Assembly (NCBI RefSeq): GCF_030408915.1
Contig: NZ_CP047654.1
Coordinates: 558,001 to 622,000 of the forward strand
Source: Corynebacterium guangdongense
GTDB lineage: Bacteria > Actinomycetota > Actinomycetes > Mycobacteriales > Mycobacteriaceae
Reading direction: 5' to 3'
DNA: 64,000 bases
Below are positions 1 through 7,740 of the stretch, piece after piece (positions within the stretch are counted from its first letter, which is position 1; every line of letters starts with the position of its first letter). The notes under the pieces were generated by a model, which did not search any database, was not told the DNA's origin, and was given only the letters and a program-made list of their open reading frames with translations. A program made the translations under genes and the position numbers.

Positions 1-555
1 TGCCCGGGTCAAGTTCAATTCCGAAATCATCTGGTCGACTAAGTACTTTCCGGGATCTGCGCGGTCGGGGATTGCACTTTTCCTTCCGTACCAAATGGCC
101 CAAGCCGTAATAGGAATTGCTACTCGAATGCCATCCTTGTTGGCAAAGCCATTCTCGTTGGTGCCCAACCCTTCGGGGTACGAGTGACGCAAACTAACGA
201 TGAGCTTCTTGCTTCCAGCGTCTTCTCGTACGTCAAGCAAGTGAGAGAAGTCTTTGGTGCCTGTTCCTTCTTTCCATTGCCTGACATTCGTTTGAATCAC
301 AGATCTGGAAGCGTCCGCGGCACGTTCTGAATACCGAGAAGTGTGTGCGATCGGAATGAAGAATTTCTCCGCCCCAATCGAGAACAGTCGCTCGAGATTC
401 GGTGTGCTATTTGAAGTGTCAATTGCGACCGGACTGCCCTGGGAAAGACCCATGTGTTTGAGGGTCAGCCAGATAGGAAGAAAAGGACCAGCTCCGGTCA
501 TCACTAAAGATTTGACTGCGTTCCTAATTGTATTGTCGTTTAAATACGTAACCAT
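1..555 (-). CDS. Unidentified AT-rich gene, N-terminal 185 residues, cut by window edge
   Basis: An open frame starts at an ATG at 555 and runs without a stop off the left edge, giving 185 residues that begin MVTYLNDNTIRNAVKS. AAGGAA lies four bases upstream of the ATG, so the start is well supported. Base composition is about half G+C by eye, clearly below the rest of the window, and codons such as TTA, AAT and ATT are frequent, which suggests acquisition by transfer. No transmembrane segment or signal peptide is visible. One segment is rich in aromatic residues (ITAWAIWYGRK, near residue 155). I do not recognise the family. A restriction or defence protein would fit the foreign composition, but that is only a guess. 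A stop codon directly abuts the ATG (TAGATG). The frame upstream of it is interrupted by a TAA at 628-630, so it is either a very short peptide or a decayed end. Confidence 0.6.
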   Translation of the reverse strand, partial: MVTYLNDNTIRNAVKSLVMTGAGPFLPIWLTLKHMGLSQGSPVAIDTSNSTPNLERLFSIGAEKFFIPIAHTSRYSERAADASRSVIQTNVRQWKEGTGTKDFSHLLDVREDAGSKKLIVSLRHSYPEGLGTNENGFANKDGIRVAIPITAWAIWYGRKSAIPDRADPGKYLVDQMISELNLTRA

Positions 556-856
556 CTATTTCCTTAAGTTCTCGCTGGACTTTGCGATTCTTCGCTCATC
601 GTTCTGGACGAATATGTGCACAAACTCTTAAGTCGCTTCACCGAAGATGCGCGCTGCTTCAAACATTACTCGTTAGGAGACAGCGGTTTTGTTCTGCGCT
701 GGACAGGGCCTAAACTTGTACCCCTGTGTGTTGGGTCCTGCGACAAGCATGCCCACCAGTCTCCCCGCCGGGTCTCCACCGGCCGCCGTCGGGGCAGCGC
801 ACGGCGCAATCTTTCTGGCCGGCATCACCTCTAGACAGACCCTTAAGGAGTCATGC
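556..856. other. Intergenic region and rplM leader
   Basis: This 301-base stretch separates the foreign-looking minus-strand gene from rplM. Base composition shifts from AT-rich to GC-rich at about 690. The left part holds short interrupted minus-strand frames ending at 556 (a 37-codon frame with an in-frame TAA). The right part holds a likely promoter and an untranslated leader of about 130 bases for the ribosomal operon. I see GC-rich complementary segments in the leader but no leader RNA family that I can name. Confidence 0.5.
689..716 (+). promoter_or_regulatory. Candidate promoter of rplM-rpsI
   Basis: TTGTTC at 689-694 and TAAACT at 711-716 are separated by 16 bases and resemble a housekeeping -35/-10 pair. 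Transcription would begin near 723 and leave a leader of about 130 bases before the rplM ATG. No other -10-like hexamer in the leader has such a partner. Confidence 0.4.
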
Positions 857-1300
857 ATGTCTACTTACCACCCGAAGAGCGGTGACATTACCCGCAAGTG
901 GTACGTCATCGACGCTACCGACGTGGTGCTCGGCAAGCTGGCTGCCGCTGCAGCCGACCTGCTGCGTGGCAAGCACAAGCCGCAGTTCGCACCGAACGTC
1001 GACACCGGTGACCACGTCATCGTCATCAACGCCGACAAGATCCACGTGTCCTCCAACAAGCGCGACCGCGAGATGCGCTACCGTCACTCCGGTTACCCGG
1101 GTGGTCTGAGCTCCATGACCCTGGGTCAGGCTCTTGACGCTCGTCCGGAGCGCGTCATCGAGGAAGCTATCACCGGCATGATGCCGCACAACAAGCTCTC
1201 CCGTCAGTCCGTCAAGAAGCTGCACGTCTTCGCCGGTGCCGAGCACCCGTACGCAGGCCAGCAGCCGGAGTCCTACGAGATCAAGCAGGTGACCCAGTAA
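857..1300 (+). CDS. rplM: 50S ribosomal protein L13
   Basis: Encodes L13 (147 residues), an early-assembling protein of the large ribosomal subunit. The sequence has the L13 hallmarks [15 protein letters not shown] near the N-terminus, [12 protein letters not shown] in the middle and [11 protein letters not shown] towards the end, and the length matches actinobacterial L13. The ATG at 857 is chosen because AAGGAG at 845-850 lies six bases upstream. The ATG at 853 is in another frame, and the longer upstream extension of the frame has no ribosome-binding site. The stop codon overlaps the rpsI start by one base (TAATG), so the two proteins are translationally coupled, as is usual for this operon. 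Confidence 0.98.
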   Translation: MSTYHPKSGDITRKWYVIDATDVVLGKLAAAAADLLRGKHKPQFAPNVDTGDHVIVINADKIHVSSNKRDREMRYRHSGYPGGLSSMTLGQALDARPERVIEEAITGMMPHNKLSRQSVKKLHVFAGAEHPYAGQQPESYEIKQVTQ

Positions 1301-1863
1301 TGACTGAGCCGATCAACAACGAGAACCTCGAAGCCACCCAGGCCGAGGAGTCCACCGAGGCCACCGCCGAGGACATCGCTGCTGCTCAGGCTGCGACCGG
1401 CGATTTCGGCTACACCATCGGTGACGCCCTGGCCACCGAGTCCGACGAGGAGTTCGAGGAGGCTGCTCCGGTCCACGAGGGCCCGATCCAGACCGTCGGC
1501 CGTCGTAAGCGCGCCATCGCCCGCATCGTCCTGAAGCCGGGCTCCGGTGAGATCACCGTCAACGGCCGCTCCCTGGAGGACTATTTCCCGAACAGGCTGC
1601 ACCAGCAGGACATCAAGCTCCCGCTGACCCTGCTTGAGCGCGACGGCCAGTTCGACATCCAGGCCAACATCGGTGGCGGCGGCCCGACCGGCCAGTCCGG
1701 CGCCCTGCGTCTGGCTATCGCCCGCGCCCTGAACATCTACAACCCGGCTGACCGTGCCGCCCTCAAGAAGGCCGGTTACCTCACCCGTGACGCTCGTGCA
1801 GTCGAGCGCAAGAAGGCCGGTCTGCACAAGGCACGTCGTGCCCCGCAGTACTCCAAGCGTTAA
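1300..1863 (+). CDS. rpsI: 30S ribosomal protein S9 with acidic N-terminal extension
   Basis: Encodes S9 (187 residues) of the small subunit; its C-terminal tail reaches the P-site tRNA. The conserved core begins at about residue 62 ([12 protein letters not shown]) and ends with the canonical tail RRAPQYSKR. The first 60 residues are a highly acidic, low-complexity extension rich in Glu and Ala, typical of corynebacterial and mycobacterial S9 and longer than in E. coli. The gene is co-transcribed with rplM through a one-base overlap and is followed by a strong hairpin at 1883-1910. Confidence 0.98.
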   Translation: MTEPINNENLEATQAEESTEATAEDIAAAQAATGDFGYTIGDALATESDEEFEEAAPVHEGPIQTVGRRKRAIARIVLKPGSGEITVNGRSLEDYFPNRLHQQDIKLPLTLLERDGQFDIQANIGGGGPTGQSGALRLAIARALNIYNPADRAALKKAGYLTRDARAVERKKAGLHKARRAPQYSKR

Positions 1864-1882
1864 TCACTTTTCGCTTCGCCAG

Positions 1883-1920
1883 CGCCGTCTGTTCCCCGGA
1901 ACAGGCGGCGTTCGCCGTTT
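1883..1920 (+). terminator. Terminator of rplM-rpsI
   Basis: An inverted repeat CGCCGTCTGTTCC / GGAACAGGCGGCG (1883-1895 with 1898-1910, one G:U pair) is followed by TTCGCCGTTTT. It lies 20 bases after the rpsI stop. Confidence 0.75.
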
Positions 1921-2001
1921 TCCGGCAAAAATTCTCCGCCCCCAACGTTCAACACGCGCCGGCGTTCGAGACTCGCTGCAGGCGCTGACGGTCTTGATGT
2001 G

Positions 2002-2014
2002 CATAATCGAATGC
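2002..2014 (+). promoter_or_regulatory. -10 element for leaderless glmM
   Basis: CATAAT at 2002-2007 is followed by exactly seven bases and then the glmM ATG at 2015. Initiation would fall on or next to the start codon. There is no Shine-Dalgarno sequence. Confidence 0.6.
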
Positions 2015-3358
2015 ATGACTCGTCTTTTCGGAACTGACGGTGTCCGAGGCCTCGCCAACGACACCCTGACCGCACCTCTGGCCATGAAGCTCGGCGCCGC
2101 CGCCGCGGACGTGCTCACCCGGGACCGCCCGTCCAGCGGCCGACGCCCCACCGCCGTCATCGGCCGCGATCCGCGCGTCTCCGGTGAGATGCTCGCCGCC
2201 GCCCTCGCCGCCGGCCTGGCCTCCCGCGGCGTCGACGTCCTGCGCGTCGGTGTGCTTCCGACCCCGGGCGTCGCCTTCATCACCGACGACTACGGCGCCG
2301 ACATCGGCGTCATGGTCTCCGCCTCCCACAACCCGATGCCCGACAACGGCATCAAGTTCTTCTCCAAGGGCGGCCACAAGCTGCCGGACTCCGTCGAAGA
2401 CGAGATCGAGAAGGCCATGGACTCTGTCGAATGCCAGGGCCCGACGGGCACCGGCATCGGCCGCATCATCGAGGAGGCCACCGACGCCAAGGATCGTTAC
2501 CTCAAGCACCTGGCTGAGTCGAACATCCTCGATCTGCGCGGCCTCAAGGTCGTCGTGGACTGCGCGAACGGCGCCGCCCACGAAGTCGCTCCGGAGGCCT
2601 ATGCCGCCGCCGGCGCCGAGGTCGTCGCGATCTACGACAAGCCGAACGCCTACAACATCAATGATGACTGCGGCTCCACCCACCCGCAGCACCTCCAGAA
2701 GGCCGTCGTCGAGCACGGCGCCGACCTGGGGCTGGCCCACGACGGTGACGCGGACCGATGCCTGGCAGTCGACGCGGAGGGCAACATGATCGACGGCGAC
2801 CAGATCATGGCCGTCCTGGCCATCGCCATGAAGTCCTCGAACACCCTGCGTCTGAACACTCTGGTGGCCACCGTGATGAGCAACCTGGGCCTGAAGATCG
2901 CCATGAAGCGCGAGGGCATCGACATCGTCGAGACCGCGGTCGGCGACCGCTACGTGCTTGAGGAGCTCAACGCCTCCGGCTACTCTCTCGGCGGCGAACA
3001 GTCCGGCCACATTGTGCTGCCGAAGCACGCCACCACCGGTGACGGCACCCTGACGGGCCTGAAGATCATGAGCGAGATGGCCCGTACCGGCAAGTCCCTG
3101 AAGGAGCTGGCCGGCGTCATGACGGTCCTGCCGCAGGTCCTCATCAACGTTCCGGTCGCGGACAAGTCCAGGATCATGCTGGCTCCCGAGGTCGTCGAGG
3201 CCCAGGCCACGGCCAAGGAGGAGCTGGGTGATTCGGGTCGGGTTCTGCTGCGTCCCTCCGGCACGGAGCAGCTCTTCCGCGTCATGGTCGAGGCCGCCGA
3301 CCAGGAGCATGCCCGCAAGGTGGCCGGGCGGATCGCTGCGGTGGTGGCCTCCGCCTGA
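2015..3358 (+). CDS. glmM: Phosphoglucosamine mutase
   Basis: GlmM (447 residues) converts glucosamine-6-phosphate to glucosamine-1-phosphate for UDP-GlcNAc and peptidoglycan synthesis. It belongs to the alpha-D-phosphohexomutases. The N-terminal signature [10 protein letters not shown] is intact, the phosphoserine loop reads [17 protein letters not shown] (near residue 105), the metal-binding loop is DGDADR and the phosphate-binding C-terminal loop is [12 protein letters not shown]. The ATG at 2015 is preferred over the longer open frame because the family signature starts at residue 3 and a -10 box lies seven bases upstream. Its partner glmS, which makes the substrate, lies about 2.4 kb downstream. 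Confidence 0.97.
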   Translation: MTRLFGTDGVRGLANDTLTAPLAMKLGAAAADVLTRDRPSSGRRPTAVIGRDPRVSGEMLAAALAAGLASRGVDVLRVGVLPTPGVAFITDDYGADIGVMVSASHNPMPDNGIKFFSKGGHKLPDSVEDEIEKAMDSVECQGPTGTGIGRIIEEATDAKDRYLKHLAESNILDLRGLKVVVDCANGAAHEVAPEAYAAAGAEVVAIYDKPNAYNINDDCGSTHPQHLQKAVVEHGADLGLAHDGDADRCLAVDAEGNMIDGDQIMAVLAIAMKSSNTLRLNTLVATVMSNLGLKIAMKREGIDIVETAVGDRYVLEELNASGYSLGGEQSGHIVLPKHATTGDGTLTGLKIMSEMARTGKSLKELAGVMTVLPQVLINVPVADKSRIMLAPEVVEAQATAKEELGDSGRVLLRPSGTEQLFRVMVEAADQEHARKVAGRIAAVVASA

Positions 3359-3453
3359 TGTGATGACGACCGGGAACCTTCGCCCCCTCAGAACAGTCCA
3401 ATGTAGGTGACGGGCCACGCAGGACGGCGGGGCCCTCTGACTGAGGGGGAGAG

Positions 3454-3759
3454 ATGACCGGGAGTTTTCACTTTGACGCCGATGAGGCCGAGGCAGGACT
3501 GACCAACGTCATGGGCCGGGCAGCGTCCGAACGGGAGGCCCGGGCCGCCCAGCGTCCTGCCTACGCAGCCGGGGCCGCCGGGCGGGATTTCACGGACGTC
3601 GGTCAGCGTATCGCCGATGCCCTGGCACGCGTCCACCGTGAGGGGGACGCGCACCTGACCCGGGTCCACGACGTGGCGGAGCAGGCCCGCCGTCAGGTGA
3701 GGGCCACCGTGGAGGGTGACGCCGGCTTCGCCGCGGTTCTGGATCGGGTGCTGCGATGA
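3454..3759 (+). CDS. Small helical protein, possibly type VII secretion accessory
   Basis: A 101-residue, soluble, Ala- and Arg-rich helical protein beginning MTGSFHFDADEAEAGL. It has no membrane segment and no cysteine. The N-terminal half resembles small actinobacterial proteins encoded with ESX/WXG100 systems (EspC or DUF2580-like: short helical hairpin, no signal peptide), but there is no WXG motif, so this is a weak resemblance. The start is supported by GAGGGGGAGAG just upstream, part of which can pair in a short hairpin (CCCTC-TGAC-TGAGGG). Its stop overlaps the next start by four bases (ATGA), so the following gene is in the same operon. Confidence 0.7.
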   Translation: MTGSFHFDADEAEAGLTNVMGRAASEREARAAQRPAYAAGAAGRDFTDVGQRIADALARVHREGDAHLTRVHDVAEQARRQVRATVEGDAGFAAVLDRVLR

Positions 3760-4586
3760 CTGCGGCCGCGATCGACACGTTCTACTCAGCCATCGACGAG
3801 TTCGCCCGCAGCTGTCTCAGCGCCGGTGAGGGCTTCGAGGGAGCGTCAATATCCCGCGAAGACATGAGCGCGGCCTGCGAGTCTTTGTCAGGTCTCAACA
3901 CGGATCTGCTTCTCGACGCCACCATCCAGGCCACCGGTTACGGCTGCGCCAGCGAACTCGGCGACACGCCCTTTCGGGGCGTTGACGTGACGCCCGCGGT
4001 CTCCTCCGTGGAGAACGGCTACCGGGAGGAGAGGGTCCGGGCCGCCGCACTGGTGGAGGGGGCCGCGCGCTGCGGCAGCGCCGTGGACGACGTGGTGCGT
4101 ACCTCGTCGACAAGCATCTCCTCCTGTCTGGACACCGGCAGCGAGCTCTTGACCATGCTCAGCGCGATGATGAGCTCGACGATCGACCGCGCCTTCTCCT
4201 CCGCCCTAGTGGAGGCGGGCAGCGAGCTCATTGAGCTGTGCCTCGGCTACTCCGAGACCGAGATCGGGGAGCGGGACGAGTGCGTGTCGGGGGCGTTCGA
4301 GCAGTTCGTCAGTGACTGCGAGTGCCACTGCACGACAGATGCCGCACCGGAGCCGGCACCTGCACCTGTACCAGAGCCTGTATCCGTACCGGAGCCGGTA
4401 CCCGAACCCGTACCGGAGCCCGCCCCGGCACCGGCACCGGAACCGACCCCGCCACCTCCGCCACCGGTGGAACCCGTGGCCATCAAGCCGCCTCCGCCGG
4501 AGTTGGCTGAGGTGCCGGAGCCGACGCCTCCGCCGAAGAAAATGCAGGCCCAGGCTGGACCGGACCATGAGGCAGGGCAGTGGTAA
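3756..4586 (+). CDS. Hypothetical protein with helical N-domain and Pro-Glu repeat tail
   Basis: A 276-residue protein of unknown function. Residues 1-190 are predicted helical and contain several cysteines, including a CECHC cluster near residue 190. Residues 195-265 are a low-complexity tail of alternating Pro, Glu, Ala and Val (PEPVPEP units) followed by a proline run and a Lys-rich end. Such tails act as rigid spacers in wall-spanning or secreted proteins. There is no classical signal peptide or membrane segment. It sits between two small helical proteins with overlapping starts and stops, so the three probably work together. Export by a non-Sec route is possible but unproven. Confidence 0.75.
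   Translation: MTAAAIDTFYSAIDEFARSCLSAGEGFEGASISREDMSAACESLSGLNTDLLLDATIQATGYGCASELGDTPFRGVDVTPAVSSVENGYREERVRAAALVEGAARCGSAVDDVVRTSSTSISSCLDTGSELLTMLSAMMSSTIDRAFSSALVEAGSELIELCLGYSETEIGERDECVSGAFEQFVSDCECHCTTDAAPEPAPAPVPEPVSVPEPVPEPVPEPAPAPAPEPTPPPPPPVEPVAIKPPPPELAEVPEPTPPPKKMQAQAGPDHEAGQW
4346..4450 (+). repeat. Degenerate hexanucleotide repeats coding Pro-Glu
   Basis: Repeated CCGGAGCC, GTACC and GCACCG units encode the PEP/VPEP tail of the preceding protein. The units differ at the third codon position, so the repeat is old or selected at protein level. Confidence 0.7.
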
Positions 4587-4846
4587 TGGAGTTTGAGGAG
4601 TTCGCGGCGAAATTCCGGGAGCGCACCGCGGCCCGGATGCTGGAGTTCGAGGCGACGTTGGAGCGGATACAGCAGGACGTCGAGAAGAAGGCTGCGTTGG
4701 ACGAGGAGCGGGAAACGCAGAACGCGGCCCGGGCCGGGCAGAACCAGACCGGGACCGCGCCAGCGAGTCCGCGTGAGGGGGTTACCTCTTCTTCAGCAGC
4801 TCAGCGCGTGCATCGCCCAGTGCGTTCAGTCCTTCGGAGAGATTAG
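4586..4846 (+). CDS. Small charged helical protein
   Basis: An 86-residue, highly charged protein starting MEFEEFAAKFRERTAARM. The first 50 residues look like one amphipathic or coiled-coil helix rich in Glu and Arg; the rest is polar and probably disordered. The ATG at 4586 overlaps the stop of the previous gene (TAATG), which marks it as the third member of the operon; an in-frame GTG at 4580 would add two residues. Its last 65 bases overlap the end of the convergent hydrolase gene, so the exact C-terminus is less certain. I do not recognise a family. Confidence 0.6.
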   Translation: MEFEEFAAKFRERTAARMLEFEATLERIQQDVEKKAALDEERETQNAARAGQNQTGTAPASPREGVTSSSAAQRVHRPVRSVLRRD

Positions 4847-5675
4847 CGTCGCCGCCCAGGCCCGCCTTCTTCGCCAGGTTGTCCCGGTCGATGCTGCTCA
4901 GTCCCGGCCCGTCAGCCAGAGGATCGGAGAAGTCGGCGTATTTCTTCTCGTCGGCGAGCTGGTGCAGCAGGAATCCGACGAGGAGGCCACGGGCGAGCTC
5001 CTGCTGGGCGAACTGGGGCTTGCCGAAGCCCAGGCTCAGCTTGAACAGGGTGTCCTCGGAGAAGCCCTGCTGGTTGCCGAACCGAATCTCCCGGTAGGCG
5101 ACGTCGCCGCCCCACTCGACGGCGAGACGGGCGGGGTTGCCCGCACCGAAGATTTCCGCGGTGCCGGAACCGATGACCAGGCCCGGTGCGGTGACGCTGT
5201 GGGCGGCCGCGGTGGCGGAGGGAGTGGTCTGTGCCGGGTACAGGGCGCCGACGGCCTTGACCTTCGGATTGTTGGCCGCAGTCAGGACGGCTACGCCGGC
5301 TCCCATGCCATGGCCGGCGACGCCGAGGCGGCCCGGGTTGACGGTGACGTTGCCCTCCCCGAGCTTGACGCCGGCCAGGATCTGCAGGGCGGTCTCGAGG
5401 TCGGCGGCGAAGCCTCGGTGGTTCGGGGCGAATCCGGTCTCCGTGTTCGGCGCGGCCACGGCGATTCCCCAGCTGGCGAGGTGCCGCAGGGTGACGTGGT
5501 ACTTGTCGACCGACTTGGTCCAGTCGTGACCGAAGGCGACGCCGGGCACGCCGTTGCCCTCTGCCGGGGTGTAGACCTTGCCGTGGATTCCGGCGTACCC
5601 GAGATCGCCCACGAGGACGCGGTGCGGGCCACGCTTGGACAGGGTGGACAGGTGCTTCTTCAGATTCGCAGACAC
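4782..5675 (-). CDS. Alpha/beta hydrolase (dienelactone hydrolase-like)
   Basis: A 297-residue cytoplasmic alpha/beta hydrolase of unknown substrate. The nucleophile elbow reads GVAGHGMGAG (near residue 130), where His-Gly replaces the usual His-Ser: I see no Ser, Cys or Asp at the nucleophile position, so it may be catalytically inactive or use another residue. The oxyanion-side motif VAFGHDW lies near residue 45. The frame is open much further upstream, but family similarity begins at GTG 5675, where a -10 hexamer (TATCCT on the minus strand) ends seven bases upstream, the leaderless pattern seen throughout this window. It is divergent from glmS, and a homologue neighbours glmS in related corynebacteria. 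Confidence 0.8.
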   Translation of the reverse strand: MSANLKKHLSTLSKRGPHRVLVGDLGYAGIHGKVYTPAEGNGVPGVAFGHDWTKSVDKYHVTLRHLASWGIAVAAPNTETGFAPNHRGFAADLETALQILAGVKLGEGNVTVNPGRLGVAGHGMGAGVAVLTAANNPKVKAVGALYPAQTTPSATAAAHSVTAPGLVIGSGTAEIFGAGNPARLAVEWGGDVAYREIRFGNQQGFSEDTLFKLSLGFGKPQFAQQELARGLLVGFLLHQLADEKKYADFSDPLADGPGLSSIDRDNLAKKAGLGGDANLSEGLNALGDARAELLKKR

Positions 5676-5801
5676 GTTCCTCAGGATAGTGGAAAGCCAC
5701 AGGCGGTTGGCGGAGGAGGGGAAGAACCCGGGAATCACCCCCACGGCCCAGTCGGCGCGTGCCACTGGCAACGGACCCCTGGGGGGTGTATTTTTTCCGC
5801 C
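5676..5801. promoter_or_regulatory. Divergent leaderless promoters for hydrolase and glmS
   Basis: On the plus strand CTGGCA (5765-5770) and TATTTT (5789-5794) precede the glmS ATG by seven bases. On the minus strand TATCCT (5688-5683) precedes the hydrolase GTG by seven bases. There is no room for a glmS ribozyme, because the transcript would start at the initiation codon. Confidence 0.6.
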
Positions 5802-7658
5802 ATGTGCGGAATCGTTGGATATGTAGGAAGTCGTCAGGCCGCGGGCCTGGCAATCGAGGCGCTGCGGCGCATGGAGTACCGGGGGTACGACTCCGCCGGC
5901 ATCGCCGTGAACACCGGTGATTCCCTCACCATGGTCAAGCGGGCGGGCAAGCTGGCCAACCTGGAGGAAAGGATCGCGCAGGTCGGGGCCCCCGAAGGAA
6001 AGGCGGGCATCGGCCACACTCGCTGGGCCACCCATGGTCGTCCGACGGATGAGAACGCCCACCCCCACCTGTCCTTCGACGAGTCGGTCGCGGTCGTCCA
6101 CAACGGCATCATCGAGAACTTCGCCCCGCTGCGTCAGCAGATGGAGCGTGAGGGCGTGGAGTTCGCCTCCGACACCGACACCGAGGTGGCGGCGCACCTG
6201 CTGGCCAGGTACTACAACGAGGGCGAGACCGCGGGTGATTTCCGCGAGTCCGCCCTGCGGGTGCTCAACCGTCTGGAGGGCGCCTTCACCATCCTGTTCA
6301 TGCACGCCAACCATCCGGACCAGATCATCGCGGCCCGTCGGTCGACCCCGTTGATCATCGGCGTTGGCGAGGGCGAGATGTTCCTCGGTTCGGACGTGGC
6401 GGCCTTCATCGAGTTCACCAAGGACGCCGTTGAGCTGGGGCAGGACAACGTCGTGGTCATCACCGCCGACGACTACGAGGTCCTCAACTTTGACGGCACC
6501 CCCTCGCAGGGTCGCCCCTTCACCATCGACTGGGATCTCGAGGCCGCCGAGAAAGGCGGCTTCGATTCCTTCATGATGAAGGAGATCTACGAGCAGCCCG
6601 CCGCCGTGCGCGACACCCTGGCCGGCCACTGGTCGGAGGGCCGCGTCGTCCTGGACGAGAACAACATCTCCGAGGAGGAGTTGAAGTCCTTCAACCAGGT
6701 CTTCGTCGTGGCCTGCGGCTCGGCCTACCACTCCGGCCTGCTGGCCAAGTACGCCATCGAGCACTGGGTCCGCATCCCGGTGCAGATCGAGGTCGCCTCG
6801 GAGTTCCGCTACCGCGATCCGGTCCTCGACGAGCGCACCCTGGTGCTGGCGATCTCCCAGTCGGGCGAGACCGCCGACACCCTGGAGGCTGTCCGCCACG
6901 CGAAGACCCAGGGCGCGAAGGTCCTGGCCGTGTGCAACACCAACGGCTCCCAGATTCCGCGCGAATCCGATGCGGTGCTCTACACCCACGCGGGCCCGGA
7001 GATCGGCGTGGCGTCCACCAAGGCCTTCCTGGCGCAGGTGGCGGCGAACTACATCGTCGGTCTGGCCCTGGCGCAGGCCAAGGGCACGAAGTACCCCGAT
7101 GAGATCAAGGAAATCTGGGACACCCTCGACCTCATCCCGGGCAAGATCGAGCAGGTCCTGGCCGCCCGCGACACCGTCACGGAGATCTCGGACGAACTCG
7201 GCGCGGTGGCGACGATGCTCTTCCTCGGCCGCGGCGTCGGTTTCCCGGTGGCGCTGGAGGGTGCGCTCAAGCTCAAGGAGCTGGCCTACATCCACGCCGA
7301 GGGCTTCCCGGCGGGTGAACTCAAGCACGGCCCGATCGCGCTCATCGAGGATGATCTCCCGGTCGTCGTCGTGGTGCCCTCGCCGCGCGGGCTGAAGGTG
7401 CTGCATTCGAAGATCGTCTCCAACATCCAGGAAATCCGGGCCCGGGGCGCGAAGACCATCGTCATCGCCGAGGAGGGTGACGAGGCCGTCGAGCCCTACG
7501 CCAACTGGTTGATCCGCATCCCGCAGACCTCGACGATCATGCAGCCGCTGCTGGCGACCATTCCGCTGCAGTTCCTGGCCGCCGACATCGCGGTCAACGT
7601 GGGCAACGAGGACATCGACAAGCCCCGCAACCTGGCCAAGTCCGTCACCGTGGAGTAG
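5802..7658 (+). CDS. glmS: Glutamine-fructose-6-phosphate aminotransferase (isomerizing)
   Basis: GlmS (618 residues) makes glucosamine-6-phosphate from fructose-6-phosphate and glutamine, the committed step of amino-sugar synthesis. The N-terminal Ntn-type glutaminase domain begins MCGIVGYVGSRQA; Cys at position 2 becomes the nucleophile after Met removal. HTRWATHG and HNGIIEN are the expected glutamine-site motifs. The C-terminal half contains two SIS sugar isomerase domains, with SQSGETADT in the first and the terminal KPRNLAKSVTVE that caps the active site. The start is fixed by the catalytic Cys and a -10 hexamer seven bases upstream. A strong hairpin follows the stop. Confidence 0.98.
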   Translation: MCGIVGYVGSRQAAGLAIEALRRMEYRGYDSAGIAVNTGDSLTMVKRAGKLANLEERIAQVGAPEGKAGIGHTRWATHGRPTDENAHPHLSFDESVAVVHNGIIENFAPLRQQMEREGVEFASDTDTEVAAHLLARYYNEGETAGDFRESALRVLNRLEGAFTILFMHANHPDQIIAARRSTPLIIGVGEGEMFLGSDVAAFIEFTKDAVELGQDNVVVITADDYEVLNFDGTPSQGRPFTIDWDLEAAEKGGFDSFMMKEIYEQPAAVRDTLAGHWSEGRVVLDENNISEEELKSFNQVFVVACGSAYHSGLLAKYAIEHWVRIPVQIEVASEFRYRDPVLDERTLVLAISQSGETADTLEAVRHAKTQGAKVLAVCNTNGSQIPRESDAVLYTHAGPEIGVASTKAFLAQVAANYIVGLALAQAKGTKYPDEIKEIWDTLDLIPGKIEQVLAARDTVTEISDELGAVATMLFLGRGVGFPVALEGALKLKELAYIHAEGFPAGELKHGPIALIEDDLPVVVVVPSPRGLKVLHSKIVSNIQEIRARGAKTIVIAEEGDEAVEPYANWLIRIPQTSTIMQPLLATIPLQFLAADIAVNVGNEDIDKPRNLAKSVTVE

Positions 7659-7679
7659 CCCGCTTCTCGACGCGTCCAG

Positions 7680-7721
7680 CTCGTGCCCTGCCTCGGGGGC
7701 TTCCCCGGGGCAGGGCACGAG
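7680..7721 (+). terminator. Long hairpin after glmS
   Basis: CTCGTGCCCTGCC and GGCAGGGCACGAG form a 13-base perfect stem closed by a C/G-rich inner part. No T-run follows, so it may be a factor-assisted terminator or an RNA-stabilising hairpin. Confidence 0.6.
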
Positions 7722-7740
7722 TCCTATCATCGTGACCACC

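Noticed and set aside
341..631. 96-codon plus-strand frame at the left end
   Set aside because: It is antisense to the better-supported minus-strand gene (ATG 555 with AAGGAA) and has no ribosome-binding site.
5676..5801. glmS ribozyme
   Set aside because: The promoter lies seven bases before the glmS start, leaving no leader, and no ribozyme core is seen.
4593..7658. 1021-codon frame that would fuse new sequence to GlmS
   Set aside because: GlmS needs its N-terminal Cys right after Met; the upstream part is antisense to the hydrolase gene.
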